Source: Spirogloea muscicola
Taxonomy: Eukaryota; Streptophyta; Zygnematophyceae; Spirogloeales; Spirogloeaceae
Direction of reading: 5' to 3'
Length of the DNA stretch: 64,000 nt
Assembly: GCA_009602725.1 (NCBI GenBank)
Contig: WELB01000052.1
Span: forward strand, 434,889-498,888
Shown piece by piece: positions 1-11,358 of this stretch (position 1 is the first letter of the stretch; each line of letters begins with the position of its first letter). The translations under genes and the position numbers were made by a program. Below the pieces are notes generated by a model, which was given only the letters and a program-made list of their open reading frames with translations, searched no databases and was not told where the DNA came from.

Positions 1-256
1 ACTCTTTCGCTCGTCTCCCCGGAGCTCTCGCCCTCCCGGCCCGCCCTGCCCAAGGCCGCCCGGCGCGCGCGCACTACATGCGCCGCAGCTGCCCTCTGTG
101 TGCCCCGGCAGCCTCGCCGCTGGTAACAGCCGTTCGAGTCCGACCACTCGCCGCGCCAACCGCGCCAGAGCAGCGGCCAGGGAGGTGTGAGCACGAAGCG
201 ACGAAGAGGGCGCTCCGTGGTCTCGGCCCTCTGCTTCGCCCCCCACTTCCATCGCC

Positions 257-1618
257 ATGAAGCCGCTGGACCACCCGACGTCCTGGAATGCTCGCACCAA
301 GGGCCTCAAGTACAGTGTGGGCGTCGACCAGCTTCTGCTCCTCAAGTCCCTCGTGCCCATCGAGGTAACTAACGCGAGGCAACCCGGTAACCTGCTACTG
401 CCGTGCCAAGTGCCGCCCTTGTTGACGGCGCGCTTCGGCTCTTGTTATTGCTTGCCACTCAAAGACGTGCCTGTCGTACATTTGTAATGTGCCTTGCAGG
501 CGATGATAGGAGCAGGCGCCCTCGTTGCTGCAATTCTCCCCCGCTTCATCGGCGCACTGCTCGCTGCCATCCTGCTGCTGCCGCCCATCGTTCGAGTTGC
601 CATTCGGCAGCTGAGACATCCCAAGAGCCAGGAGGTATGGCATGAGCATGGTGACTCTTATACACGCAGTTCTCCTCGATGAGGCGAGCTCCATATCCGC
701 TCAGGAAACGCCTAGAAGTTGACAGTGCACTTGAGCTCCCTCGCAGATGGAAGGGGTCCTGAAGGGACGTATGACAGCGGAGCTTGATGGCGACTTTTGC
801 ATATTCCTCATCGGATTCAGAATCAACGCCCCCTGGAAGCTTACTCCCGAGCTCCAGTGGGCAGGCGGCCAATTTCAGGCCATCATTGATGAGCTCAAGT
901 CCCTTCCCGAGAGCAGTGGTTTTATGGGTTGCCACGGCCTCAGCGGCGACAATTGGGTCAAGGGCCCACAGGTCTTCAACATCAGCTATTGGCGCTCATT
1001 TGATCAGCTCCTGGCTTACTCGCGTGACAGCAAGCTGCTGCACTCCCCAGGTGAGCGCACACCCTCACCCTCTCAGGTGACAAAATCGGCTGTGCTGCTG
1101 TACTTGCCGCTGTGCTTGCTGCTTCTAGATGCTCATGACTGTGTGTACCAGGAGCAAGGTGAGGGCATGCACATTGTTTCAGGATGACTCTGAGAGAATC
1201 AAAACGTCGGCCTGGATGGCCACGGTCCTTGCATGCCTTTCTTGCCTTCCTGTTATGCGATCTGGACCATTGTGAGCGGAGCTTCTATATGACTGGTAGC
1301 ACCCTAACTCACACTGTTTATACCGGATGGACTGCAGCTTGGAAGGTACTGAGCAAGGTGGCCAAAGGCAAAGCGGAGGTGGGCTTCTGGCACGAGGCCT
1401 ACAAGGTTTCAGGTGGGCAGCACGAGAGCATCTATGTCAACTGCCCGCCCATGCTGCTGGGCCGGGCTGGCCGCCTGGTGCCGGCGGCCGGCCCGATGAA
1501 GACCTCCAAGGGTCGGATGGACGGCTCTGAGCACGAATGGCCCAAGGAAGCACAATTCGCCAATGAGGACTATGACGAAAATGATGCAAAAGCCCCTAGC
1601 AGTTGCCCATTCAAGTAA
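257..1618 (+). CDS. DUF4188-domain protein (monooxygenase-like), 5 exons
   Basis: Exons join in phase at 257-364, 500-634, 747-1050, 1129-1158 and 1338-1618, giving about 234 residues. Exon 2 encodes a hydrophobic, probably membrane-spanning segment of about 30 residues (roughly 38-70). The rest resembles the DUF4188 family: FLIGFRINAPWK near the start of the domain, a conserved YWRSFDQLLAYSRD, then VGFWHEAYKV and IYVNCPPMLLGR near the end. Family members are described as monooxygenase-like, but the reaction is not established and I assign none. The ATG at 257 is the first in frame with the domain. The sequence before it (1-256) is C/T- and GC-rich, as expected of a 5' UTR or promoter, with no recognised motif. 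The hydrophobic segment could instead be an organelle-targeting or signal-anchor region. Introns are 78-179 bases with GT-AG ends. Confidence 0.82.
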
Positions 1619-2200
1619 ATGACGCCCTCACGGAGGTTGAAGTTCTTGTTGTGAGGACTCCTTGATTGACTGTGAGCAGCAAGCACAGTCAACTAATGAT
1701 GACTTCTTTCACTTCAAATATATATGAAATCAGGCACCCTTGCACGGGTGCCTAACTAGCGCTAAGTTATAGACAGGGTGCTTGTATAGTGGTCAAATCG
1801 TACAGGGGTCAGCATCAAAGCAGAGCTTGATTGCTGGACATCGTGTCCATTGCTTAACCTAGTATAGAGTCACATAATGTTACTCTGTTCGTGTTAATCA
1901 AAGGTTTCTTCATATGACTCGTATACAATACCCAAGCATAAGTTTGATCTTTCGTGTAGCGGTCAATCAGCTAGTGCACGGGCAGCAACTCGAGGGGCCA
2001 CCAACGAACTGCAAGCTCTGGGAATCAGAGACCACAGAGTCCAAGCATGCCAAAAGCTGGTACCACGTCTTTCGTTCTCGCATTCAAGCAATCATCAGGT
2101 GTAAGCTGGGAGACTATGCACAAGAGGGCAGTCATCACACTGCGCTGTTGACTTTGACTCATGAACAGATGCTGAGGCCTGTTGGGGCAATGGCTGTGAA
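1619..2200. other. Intergenic, 3' flank of the DUF4188 gene
   Basis: No coding exon with family resemblance is seen. The stretch is relatively AT-rich and probably holds the 3' UTR of the upstream gene. A long open frame starting near 1914 runs into retrotransposon tails after about 2205, so I do not treat it as a gene. Confidence 0.5.
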
Positions 2201-2204
2201 AGGA

Positions 2205-2465
2205 TGGGAGCTCTTCCCATTAGGGGGCGGTGGCTGTGAAAGGTCAGCTCAGAAAGAGTCAGTTATAGGGGTGGGGTTTGGAAAGAAATTGCTCGCACAT
2301 AGAGAAAGAGGGGTTAACAAAGCCAGCCCAGAAAAGAATGGACAAGGTGGGGTTCAAAGGAGATACAAGAAACAAGAAAAAGATTATCCCAGCACTGGGC
2401 GATGGCTGTGATTGGCCAGCCCAGAAATTAGAATGAACAGAGTTCGAAGGGGCCAGGGGAAGAGA
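2205..2465 (-). mobile_element. Three family B LINE 3' tails in series
   Basis: Three partial copies of the family B hairpin tail lie on the minus strand, near 2205-2250, 2285-2360 and 2400-2465. Each has a GGCCAGCCC-like or GCCAGCCC-like arm followed by an AATGGACAAGG-like segment. They are degenerate and probably represent repeated insertion into one another. Confidence 0.6.
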
Positions 2466-2499
2466 TTTATTGAAAGGAGGCGAGAGCTGTGTGTTATGT

Positions 2500-2680
2500 A
2501 TCACGTTTGGAGAGCTAGTCAGAAAGCTGGTCGAGCTTTAGCTGGTGGCAGAAGGGCTTGTCATCTGCCGTCCCGTATTCGGGCATCAGTTAGCGACCTC
2601 ACGTGTTGGATCGTGCATACTGAGCGGGTCAGCTTAGCAGCAGGTGATATACCACAGTTGGTGTACTTGGCCACCCTCCA
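2500..2680 (+). mobile_element. Degenerate LINE 3' end (family A-like)
   Basis: Translation recovers the C-terminal LINE peptide in damaged form (GRALAGGRRA, then SVSDL), followed by the TGAGCGGGTC segment that follows the stop codon in the better copy at 24.56 kb. Everything 5' of this is missing. Confidence 0.65.
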
Positions 2681-2972
2681 TCGCTCAATGCACGCTCCCA
2701 CCTCTTCCTTGCTCAAGCTGGCCTCTCACAATGATTTGCCTTGCTTTGCAGATGTTGCTTCATCCATGTGAAAGTCAAACCGTGGGGAATATGCCAGAGG
2801 GCCAGAGGGCCAGCTTGCCCCAAGTACAGTGGCCTATTGGGGCGGACAACTTGCCAAGGTAATGAGTTACTCGTTATAAATCAGCGCGGCCCCCATGAGA
2901 TTTAGTGGGTAAGTCACAAAACGAGTTAGGCTCAGTACCGAGCTGAGGTCCTGGCGGACCGCCGTGGCCGCC

Positions 2973-5537
2973 ATGGCCGCGTGCCAGCAGCCCAGGCAAA
3001 GGCGGCCGCGGCCGCCGCGGCAGCCGCCGGCGCACAAGGCCGAGGTCGCCGAAGCGATCGTCAACAAGCGAGAGGACGCAGCCGCCGCTGTGCGGCGGTC
3101 CAGACGTCCACCTGAGCGACTGCCGAACATGGCGGCAATGGCCTCCGAGGCGGAGGCTGGCGGCGCGGACGCGGCGGCGGCGCGGCGGACGTTCCGGCTG
3201 GAGCACGGAGCGCACCCCTACGGCGTGCAGCCTCGCGGCAACCTGCTGCTCGCCGCCGGCGCCGCCGACTGCCGCGCCGCTGGCCTCGGAACCCTGGCGG
3301 TGCTGGGCGACGAGGCCCTGCTGGACGTGCTGGCGCTGCTGCCGGCGGCGGGCCTGGCGCGCGTCGCCGCCGCCAGCCGCGCGCTGTACGTGCTCGCCCA
3401 CCACGCCGACCTCTGGCGCCAGCTCGTGCTCGCCGATCTGGGCGGCGCCTTCCGCTTCCACGGCTCCTGGAAGCAGACCTACGCTGCCGGCCGCAAGCTG
3501 ACGGCCGCGCCACACATACCACTCAAGGTATGAGTCTCAGGGTTTAGGATTTTAGGGTTTGGGATGCAAGGTTTAGGGTGCTGCGAGTGTCGAAGTGATG
3601 CTTAAGTGAGCAGAACTATTGGCAATCAGGCAGGCTACGAATGATTAGCACCAGGGGTTGATTCCCGCGCCACAGAAATGGGAGCAGCAAAGGTGCTCTA
3701 GATCCAGGGTCGAGGTGTGCCGCCTAGAAAACTGCAATGTGTCCAGCTGGCTGCTAAAAATGGCAAAGTATGGGCTGAAGTCCAGCTTGTGGCCCGCTTA
3801 GTTGGAGGCGACCTCTTGAGGTCCCGACAGCTTCCCATCCTGGCCTGCCCGAGCCTTGAATAGCAGATGTACTGCAGACTCCCCTCAACCTGTACCTGCT
3901 GACCTGTGATTAGTGAGCGGGTCGGCTTAGCAGCAGGTGTGTATGTGCTTGCCTTTGTACTTGTCCAGAGGGCTCTCAACTAGTCAGTGCAAACCTCTGC
4001 TCTCCCAAGCGTCAATGGCCAATTGGAGCACTCAGCGCCGTGTCACTTCGTACTGTCTCTGCAAAGTGGCACAGCGCTGACAGAGCTGTGCCTCTTTCTC
4101 TGGTCCTGCTTGTTATGGACGAGCGCGTAGTCGCTGAACCCTGCAGCTTGGCTGTGCAGGTGGCGGGCTTCTACTCCGACCACCTGTTCCAGAGCTGGCT
4201 GTGTGCCAGTTTGCAGATGCGCCCAGAGTGGCTGCAGGCAGAGACCGTGCCCCGAGTTGCCGGTCTGTCGTTTGCTGACTTTGTGTCGCGCTTTGAGGAG
4301 CCCAACCGGCCCGTCATAATCACGGATGCACTGGACGGCTGGCCAGCGCTCAAACGGTGGGACCGCCAGTACCTCATCGAGCAAACGGGCGCTGCCACCT
4401 GGCAAGTTGGGCCTGTGGAGATGGCCCTTGAGGATTTTTACGCCTACATGGACAAGGTCGAGGAGGAAAGGCCACTGTACCTGTTTGACCCGAACTTTGT
4501 GGCCAAGGCACCTGCGCTGGCAGATGACTACAGTGTGCCAAAGTACTTCCAGGAGGACCTCTTCTCCATTCTTGGGGACAGCCGGCCTGATCACCGGTGG
4601 CTAATCATTGGGCCAACCAGGTGGCTGCTCTGGTGCTACTACTTGCATATTCGTTAGAAGACCTGCTCGATTTATTCCTCCTCCAACTTCCGTCACTGTC
4701 GTACAAGCTTCCACTTTCGGAGCGGGCTTCGCACTTCCATGACATGTCTGAGATGGAGGTGGGCACCCTGCACGTGGTAGGTCCGGGTCGTCATTCCACA
4801 TCGACCCCAACTCCACTTCTGCTTGGAATGCTGTTGTGCGTGGTGCCAAGAAGTGGATACTCTACCCCCCAGAAACGATCCCCCCAGGCGTACACCCCAG
4901 CGCTGACGGTGCAGATGTGGCGGCGCCCTACTCCATCATGGAGTGGTTCATGAACCACTATGAAGAGGCAAGACAGGCTGCCGCGCCCCCTCTGGAGTGC
5001 ATCTGCAAAGCTGGGGAGGTCATCTTTGTCCCACATGGCTGGTGGCACCTTGTTGTCAACTTGGAAGACTCTATTGCCATCACCCAGAACTTTGTCAGCA
5101 GGTGACATACTGAATGCAGGATTCTTCGTCCACTTGCTGTGTGTTGCTTTCGTTGTAGTTGTGACAGCAAGCGTGAATCTCATGTCCTGCGCTGCTATTT
5201 TCGTCGCGAGCTAGCTGTGCACTCTGTTCACTTGACAGACATGTAAGCCAAGTACTCGCTGACAGGAGTTTGCTCCATTGATTGCCACAGACGAAATATC
5301 CTGAGTGTTCGTGACTTCCTCAAGCACCCCAATGCATACATCCTCGTCTCTGGGACCAATGAAAGGGTGTCACTTCATGACAGGTTTGTAAGCAGGTTCG
5401 AAGAGCTGTATCCAAGGGAGCTGGAAGACCTGCAGAGGATTGCTGACGAAAAGGCGGCAGCACGTAAACGCAAGTCCTTCTTTTGGGATACTGCAAATGA
5501 TAGCTTCAGTGGTGGATTCAGATTTGGCTTCGTTTAA
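2973..5537 (+). CDS. F-box and JmjC-domain oxygenase (JMJ22/JMJD6-like), 4 exons
   Basis: Exons are 2973-3527, 4160-4620, 4781-5101 and 5291-5537, giving about 527 residues. The N-terminal half has an F-box-like stretch (LGDEALLDVLALLPAAGLAR ... LWRQLV). The JmjC domain follows, with the Fe(II) ligands in FHIDPN (about H345, D347) and PHGWWHLV (about H428), and the 2-oxoglutarate-contacting lysine region RGAKKW. This order matches plant JMJ22 and animal JMJD6-type proteins, which act as 2-oxoglutarate-dependent demethylases or hydroxylases on histones or other nuclear proteins. The substrate here is not known. The codons for a second in-frame ATG at 3129 could be the true start; the alanine/arginine-rich sequence before it is poorly conserved. 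Intron 1 carries telomere-like repeats and a LINE tail. All catalytic residues look intact. Confidence 0.9.
3535..3582 (+). repeat. Telomere-like TTTAGGG cluster in intron 1 of the JmjC gene
   Basis: Just after the exon 1 donor, four imperfect units of the plant telomere heptamer occur within about 45 bases (GGTTTAGG, TTTTAGGG, TTTGGG, GGTTTAGGG). It could be a short interstitial telomeric insertion or a telo-box-type regulatory cluster. Confidence 0.6.
3905..3975 (+). mobile_element. LINE family A 3' UTR fragment in an intron
   Basis: The segment carries GTGAGCGGGTCGGC and then ATGTGCTTGCCTTTGTACTT, matching the 3' UTR of the LINE copy that ends at 24.66 kb. It lies within intron 1 of the JmjC gene, in the same orientation. 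Confidence 0.65.
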
Positions 5538-5972
5538 CAGTATCTGTTACAGTATCTGTTATGCTGTCAGGTAACAGATGCGGAATTTGTTGTCATTCAT
5601 TGGCATGCTCTGTGCTGCGCAGCTATTTGCTGTGCAAGGCTGTGCTTATTTATAAGGATTTACCCTCTAGTGAATGCATGGTGCAAAGTATTTCCTGCCC
5701 TCCAAGTACGCATTGCTGTAACCGAGATCAAGTGCTCCAGAGTATACATGAGCCTCTGTCCACAAATTTGTCAACAGAGTGGCAAAGGGACTGCAGAATG
5801 CGCCTCAGCTATCGCTGAGCTACTGCTTGCAAATAATCAGAGCACACATAGTCCCACTTCGTTACATCAGACACATCAGCCTGAATCTCTCAGCACATCT
5901 GTGAGCAGCAAAGACGGAGTAGGACTAGCCCCGTTCTATGGAGCCCACATCGGTGACACCATGTGAATGGCT
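5538..5972. other. Convergent 3' flanks, no gene seen
   Basis: The JmjC gene and the ubiquitin fusion gene converge here. Open frames are short and resemble nothing known. The stretch probably holds the two 3' UTRs. Confidence 0.5.
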
Positions 5973-6611
<639 letters not shown>

Positions 6612-6674
6612 GGCTGCCTCTAGCGCGCCACCGCTCGGGCAGGCGCCGCCGCCACTCTAAGGCCCCGCCGACGT

Positions 6675-6735
6675 GCAAGGCCGCCGCCGCCGCCGCNCGC
6701 CGCCGCCGCAGCGCCGCGCCGCCGCGCCGCGCTCC
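6675..6735. repeat. CCG-trinucleotide-rich low-complexity stretch
   Basis: A run of CCG units lies upstream of the ubiquitin fusion gene and contains one undetermined base at 6697. It is probably 5' UTR or promoter sequence. Confidence 0.7.
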
Positions 6736-6811
6736 GGACTTGTCCTTCGTCGCGCGGTTGGGGGGCGGGGTTATGGCTGCCGGGTGGAGACTGCGGCTGG
6801 GAGCCGCGGCC

Positions 6812-6850
6812 CTGAAACCCTGGGCACCCTAAAACCCTGCCCCTAACCCC
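6812..6850. promoter_or_regulatory. Telo-box-like cluster upstream of the ubiquitin-S27a gene
   Basis: On the + strand the segment reads GAAACCCTGG, CCCTAAAACCCTG and CCCTAACCCC in close succession. AAACCCT cores (telo-boxes) are known in promoters of plant ribosomal-protein genes. Position about 200-240 bases upstream of the ATG fits that role, but function here is inferred. Confidence 0.5.
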
Positions 6851-6959
6851 TCCTCGGAGCCTGACGACCGTCAGATCGCCAGGCCATAAGCCAACATCTT
6901 TGGATGCGTGCATCGCTGCCATCCAAATGTGAGGCAGCCGGCTTTTGGGGCCCGTCGAG

Positions 6960-7075
6960 CCAGTGGTAAGAAGAGAGAAGGCGCGCGGTGCGCATGGAAT
7001 GGAAGGGAGGCCAAATCAAAATGAAACGTTGTTCAGGCAATATTTAGTGCAAAACAATAGGGCTACATAAAACGA
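6960..7075 (-). mobile_element. LINE-derived module M, minus orientation
   Basis: This copy of a dispersed module reads, on the + strand, AAGGCGCGCGGTGCGCATG, then GGGAGGCCAA, then TTGTTCAGGCAA and finally GGGCTACA. At least 15 more copies occur in the window on both strands. Confidence 0.65.
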
Positions 7076-7239
7076 AGCCTCCAAAGGGGGGCGAGGGCTG
7101 TGCAAAGCCGCCCGAAAAGCCAGCTGTGGTAGGCTGGGCAGGGCTCAGCCTACCACTCAGCGCCTGGCCGCGATCTATCTCGTGCGAGTGCAGGTGCAGC
7201 CGCGTCACGCTTTGCCCGCGTGCCCGCAGGCATTATTTG

Positions 7240-8012
7240 CGTGCTAAAGAGTGCGGGCCTGGCAGCGCTCATCATCGCCGCACATTTGACATCGTGGGGC
7301 GTGCAACCTGGTGGGGGACCACGGGCCTTGATCGATGTTGTTACGGAGGCCCATAGAGAAAGCGCGGCCAGATTGACTGGTGGTTGTGAGAGGCCAGCCC
7401 AAAGGAATGGACAAAGTCTGAAGGAGCCGGATTGAGCAGAAAGCAAAGTACTAAGAGCTAAGACGGCAGCAAGGGGACTCTTAGAAACCTCCAGTCAGTA
7501 GATGGCCTACAACGGGTCCAGCATCGACACACATCGCTGGCCACGCAGTAGGCAGTGCAGAACAAGGAAAGCTGCAGCACTACTCTGATTACCCCCAATG
7601 CAAATAGCTCCTGCCAGCGGCAGTCAACATTTTTGGCTGCTGAGGTCCTCGTTTTCACACCCTCCTTCAGAATATAGCAAACTTAGGCTACACACGACAT
7701 GCAGATGTGTTCCCGGCTGAGATGGGCTTGCCAGCTGCATATCTGTCGTTCTTGCAAGGACGAGTTTCGGCCTGTTTGCAGCGTGCTCAGGGTAATGCTT
7801 TGCACCAGAAAGCTGGGCGAGCTCTACTTGGTGGCAGACGGGCTTCGTAATTACCATCTAGTATTCAGGCTTCGATTAGCGACCTTTATATTTTGACCCG
7901 TGGTTACTGAGCGGGTCAATCTGCTGTAGATTATGTAGGTCGTTAGATGTGCTTGCCTTTGTACTTGGTCATTTGGCCTTCGTTGTTGCAAATACACGAA
8001 ATTCGCATGCAG
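7240..8012 (+). mobile_element. Degenerate LINE family A copy interrupted by a nested insertion
   Basis: From about 7265 the sequence matches the intact copy at 24.08-24.66 kb: the TLDIV and GGGPRALIDV coding region, then (after an interruption at about 7352-7503) the C-terminal region up to the SDLYILTRGY stop near 7898, then the 3' UTR to the CAAATACACGAAAT tail ending near 8002. Frameshifts and stops destroy the reading frame. The interruption carries a minus-oriented family B tail, with GGCC on both sides. Confidence 0.8.
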
Positions 8013-8315
8013 GTCCTGGCCATTCATCAGCGTGCTGCTCGGCGCGAAAACTGAAGAAGGGCTCCCCCTTAAGCGAGGCCACTGGCTTCCATGGAGGTGC
8101 TCGGCTCCCCAAGCTAGCATGGCTGAATTGCACGTGCTCACCCGTGGAAAATGATGCACCCCTCCAGCGGTGCTTTCGCCCTGCTACCTTAGCCCCTCCT
8201 AAGCCTGTGTCTTCGCTTTGGCTAGACCTTTCCCTTACATTCTGATTCTGCATGTATTGGCTCGGGTTGGCCTCTGTTTCAGTTCATGCACACTGCATGC
8301 CTCTCTCTCTTTGCC
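8013..8315 (+). mobile_element. Second degenerate LINE 3' end plus module M
   Basis: The translation QVLAIHQRAARR near 8014-8050 matches the peptide of a related fragment at 24.96-25.05 kb, and GCTCACCCGTGG near 8135 is the usual LTRG segment. A degenerate plus-oriented module M (TATTGGCTCGGGTTGGCCTC) follows at 8250-8315. Confidence 0.55.
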
Positions 8316-9213
8316 GCACTTACTCGTAGCCCTGCACCAATCTGTCTACCCCATGCACAATCTGCTACTCTCCCTCGCTGGGTCCTCATACACAGTCTTC
8401 TCGGATGGCCCAATCCTCTTCTGGCTGCCGTCTTGGTGACAATTGCTGGCAATTATAGTCGCTTGATCGCCGCTGCTTGATTACCAGCACTGGCTCCTGT
8501 GCGAGTACCGTCCTACAGCATCAACATGTGCATGATGATGGGGCTGGCCACAGCCATTGCCTCTGAGGCAGCTGTCACAACGACAGTGTGAGTTGACTTC
8601 ACAGGTTGAAGAAAGAAGAATTGGTCAACCAATGCTGATTACAGTGGCACTGAAGAACAGAATCTCTCGCAGCAATTCACTAAAGATCGCCACAAGCTTG
8701 ATTGGGTGGCTACGCATGTGCTTCGCTACTCTAATTTAAGGTTGCCGGAATAGTATCAGGCCTGACTTGGTCAAGCCTGCACGTGTTGCGCTACCATCTT
8801 CATAGCCAAGGTGCTCGTTTATGTGCATGTCAAGAGTCTTTGACGTGCATGCCAAGAGACAATGGTATGAAAGTGCGCATAGGCGACGAGAAGCTTCCCT
8901 TATGTGTTGGCTCGCAACAAGAACGGACATGATGACAAGCTCCATATTGCTACACAATGCCATCCAGGCTCGTGTATTGCTGCCCCAACCCTGCACGGTG
9001 TGTTGCCACCCCGACCCTGCGCCTATCCTGAAAGTGGCAATTGCCACAGTATATACAGCACTTGTAGTCTGCTGTACACTACTTCGTGACAAGTCAAGGA
9101 GTTGGGACTGGCATGGGAGTCCATGATGGACCTTGCTATCCGGCAGTTACTGCAGTAAGATGATGGGGGACTCACACAAGCTCGTCTGGGAGGCTTATCT
9201 GCCACGCCCTCAG
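8316..9213. other. No gene recognised
   Basis: Only short frames without family resemblance are present. The right part is probably the 3' UTR of the TRS23 gene, whose stop codon is at 9214. Confidence 0.45.
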
Positions 9214-9840
9214 CTACCTGCCTGAACTTGCAACAGTCCGGTTTCTGAGAGCAGCCTGCAAATTTAGGTCAAAGAGTTCGCACCGGATGGGCATTTCCAC
9301 CTCGTAGAAGGGATTCTTGAGCACGTAGTCTGCATAGAGGTCATAGATTACTCGCAATAACGTGTCTACCCCTGGAGCACCTGGCTCTGCAACTATGAAG
9401 AATTTGGTACCTGCAACAGAACAGCTTTAATTTGCTCAGTTGCCATTACGTCCAGTGTCACGCCAGCATCTGCATCAACATATAGGGCATGTTTGTGTCA
9501 GCACCTGTATGAGTCTGGAAGCAATGGAGGTCGAAGTTGTCAGCTTCCAGGAACTCAATACCCTTGCAGCCTGCTACTGGGGACAGTTGGCTGGAGATGG
9601 CATGAAGAGAGTGCCAGACGCTTGCAAGCCTCAGGCTTTCATTCGTATCCAGCCTGACCATGGAGCCAAAGTCCTGCATAGAAAAGGAGAAGTAAATGTA
9701 ACTCTGCAAAGAGGAGTCTGCCACCAGATGAGAAGAGGAGAGAAGTCCTGGAATGCTAAACGGCAAGATGTCACCCTCACCTTATAGTAGATGAGGCCGC
9801 CGGACTTGTTGATGACGAAGAGATTGAAGATTGTAGTCAT
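9214..9840 (-). CDS. TRS23: TRAPP complex subunit TRS23/TRAPPC4, 3 exons
   Basis: Exons on the minus strand are 9840-9781, 9673-9505 and 9410-9214, giving 141 residues, the usual length of plant TRS23. The start [20 protein letters not shown], the central [15 protein letters not shown] and [17 protein letters not shown], and the C-terminal [17 protein letters not shown] are family hallmarks. TRS23 is a longin-fold core subunit of the TRAPP tethering complexes that act as Rab exchange factors in ER-Golgi and Golgi traffic. Phases agree at both junctions (0, then 1). Introns are 107 and 94 bases. Nothing appears missing. Confidence 0.95.
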
Positions 9841-10510
9841 TGCTGCCTCTGGCAGGGTGCTAAAAGTAGCTGCTAGATGCGGCCAGCTCCGGTGCTTCTA
9901 TGGCGTGAGCTTCTCGCTCTTGTCCCTCATGATTATCGTGGGTGGAGCTGAGGTGACGACTGTTCCATTGACTTGTGCAGAGCAGCACGAGCCTTGCGCC
10001 AGAGGAGTGAGCTAGGCAGCGACAAATGCCTGGAGACCCGACGGCCAGCAAGCAACGGACGCAGGTGGTGCCAACACAAGATGATTGGGTTGACGGGCGC
10101 AACGCTCCGCGCTTGCAGGCAGCTATCAGGCGGGCCGCGCCCGGCGGCAGCTGCGGCACCGGGCGGCTCCGGACTGCTCAGACCGCCCGCGGGGAGGGGG
10201 GCTCAATTGCGAAGTGGAAATTAGGTCGTGGGTCAGGAACGACAGGTCCCCTAGACAAGCCGTGGGGACAAATAGCTGGGCGGGCTGCGCGGAAGGAGCT
10301 AGTGTGAACGGGGATGTTATGGGCGTGGCGTGGGCGCAGGGTGGTCGGTGGGCGTGGGAACGCGGGTCGCCACATGGCGCCGAATGGAGCCGGCTCGTGG
10401 CACAGCGGCGCAACGTGCGCCACCACCCGCCCCCCCAATCCCAAAGCAGCGTGGGGGGTCTACAACATGTGTGCTCGTCATCAGAGATGCAATGATGAAT
10501 GAAAGTTTCC
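9841..10510. other. Upstream of TRS23; GC-rich, no gene seen
   Basis: This is the likely promoter side of the minus-strand TRS23 gene. It grades into GC-rich sequence from about 10100. Open frames here are not family-like. Confidence 0.45.
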
Positions 10511-10522
10511 CATCCCAGAGCG

Positions 10523-10780
10523 CTGCATCTGAGAGCTGGCCGTGCTCTCGCTGCGGGCTCTGGCTTTCGTCAGGGTGATAGCTTCCCGGCCGCTAGTCTG
10601 TCGGATCTGAGGCTCCTCACTCGTACTTATTGAGTGATCCATCCTCCCCCTGTTTTACCATTGCATCCTCAGGCCCCTTTGTAGCTGCTCACCGCTCTTA
10701 GGCCCCTCTGAACCTTTGTGAATTCTTTTTGGGCTGGCTTTTGGCAGCCCTTGCCCCCATTGGGAGTGCCACTTCTTTCT
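10523..10780 (+). mobile_element. 5'-truncated family B LINE insertion with 12-bp target-site duplication
   Basis: The fragment encodes the last residues of a LINE ORF (RAGRALAA... to LSDLRLLTRTY and a stop), then about 170 bases of 3' UTR with the GGGCTGGC hairpin and the terminal CACTTCTTTCT. The 12-base word CATCCCAGAGCG lies at 10511-10522 and again at 10781-10792, which defines both ends exactly. The fragment is nearly identical to 31416-31672. Confidence 0.88.
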
Positions 10781-10804
10781 CATCCCAGAGCGGCGCAGGT
10801 GGTG

Positions 10805-11135
10805 TGAGTGGCCACAGCGTCACACAAAAGGCGCGCGCGGTGCGGCTGAATCGGCGGGTAGGCCAAGTCTGTTGGATGCAGTGTGTTCAGGCAAAAGCTT
10901 GTGCAAACAATGGGGCTACACGATGGACGCGAATGGACAAGGTCCGCAGGGGCCAGAAAGGGCTGAGGACTGGTCAGACTTGGCCTCCTGGCCCTCCGTC
11001 ACTCGTTACAGAATCATCATATTGAGCTCCATTTCATGTATCCCCCACTTCTTGCACTAGCTTTTGCATAAACAGTGTATTGGCTCAAATGTGCCACCCT
11101 TTTAGTACATGCGCACTGTACGCCAGCTCTCTGAC
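10805..11135. mobile_element. Two opposed copies of module M
   Basis: A minus-oriented copy (10810-10985, with GTGTTCAGGCAAAAGC and GGGGCTACAC) is followed by a degenerate plus-oriented copy (about 11030-11130, with TTGCACTAGCTTTTGC and GTATTGGCTC). Together they form an imperfect inverted repeat just upstream of the ENTH gene. Confidence 0.6.
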
Positions 11136-11358
11136 TCCCTACTCCCTCCCGCAGGCCGGCCGACGCCCACCCCTCCCCGGCGCCCGACTCAGGACTCGCG
11201 GGGCCACCCCTCTCACGTTGCAGCCGCCGTGGTCATCGCCGCCGCCAACGCCGCCGCGCCGCCCACGCCGCCGTTCTCCTGCTCCACGGCACACTCGCCA
11301 CTGCTCGCTGCACTAGCGAGGCCGCTCCAGGAGCTGCAGCCCGTGCCAAGCCGGCCCC

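Noticed and set aside
118-150. GTTCGAGTCC, a B-box-like word suggesting a tRNA gene
   Set aside because: No cloverleaf could be drawn around it; the acceptor and anticodon stems are absent and it lies in the 5' region of the DUF4188 gene.
1914-2411. 165-codon plus-strand ORF
   Set aside because: Its second half runs through minus-oriented LINE tails and the first half has no protein-like pattern or homology.
2874-3515. Long minus-strand ORFs over the JmjC first exon
   Set aside because: Antisense shadows caused by GC-rich codons; the plus strand encodes a clear F-box region.
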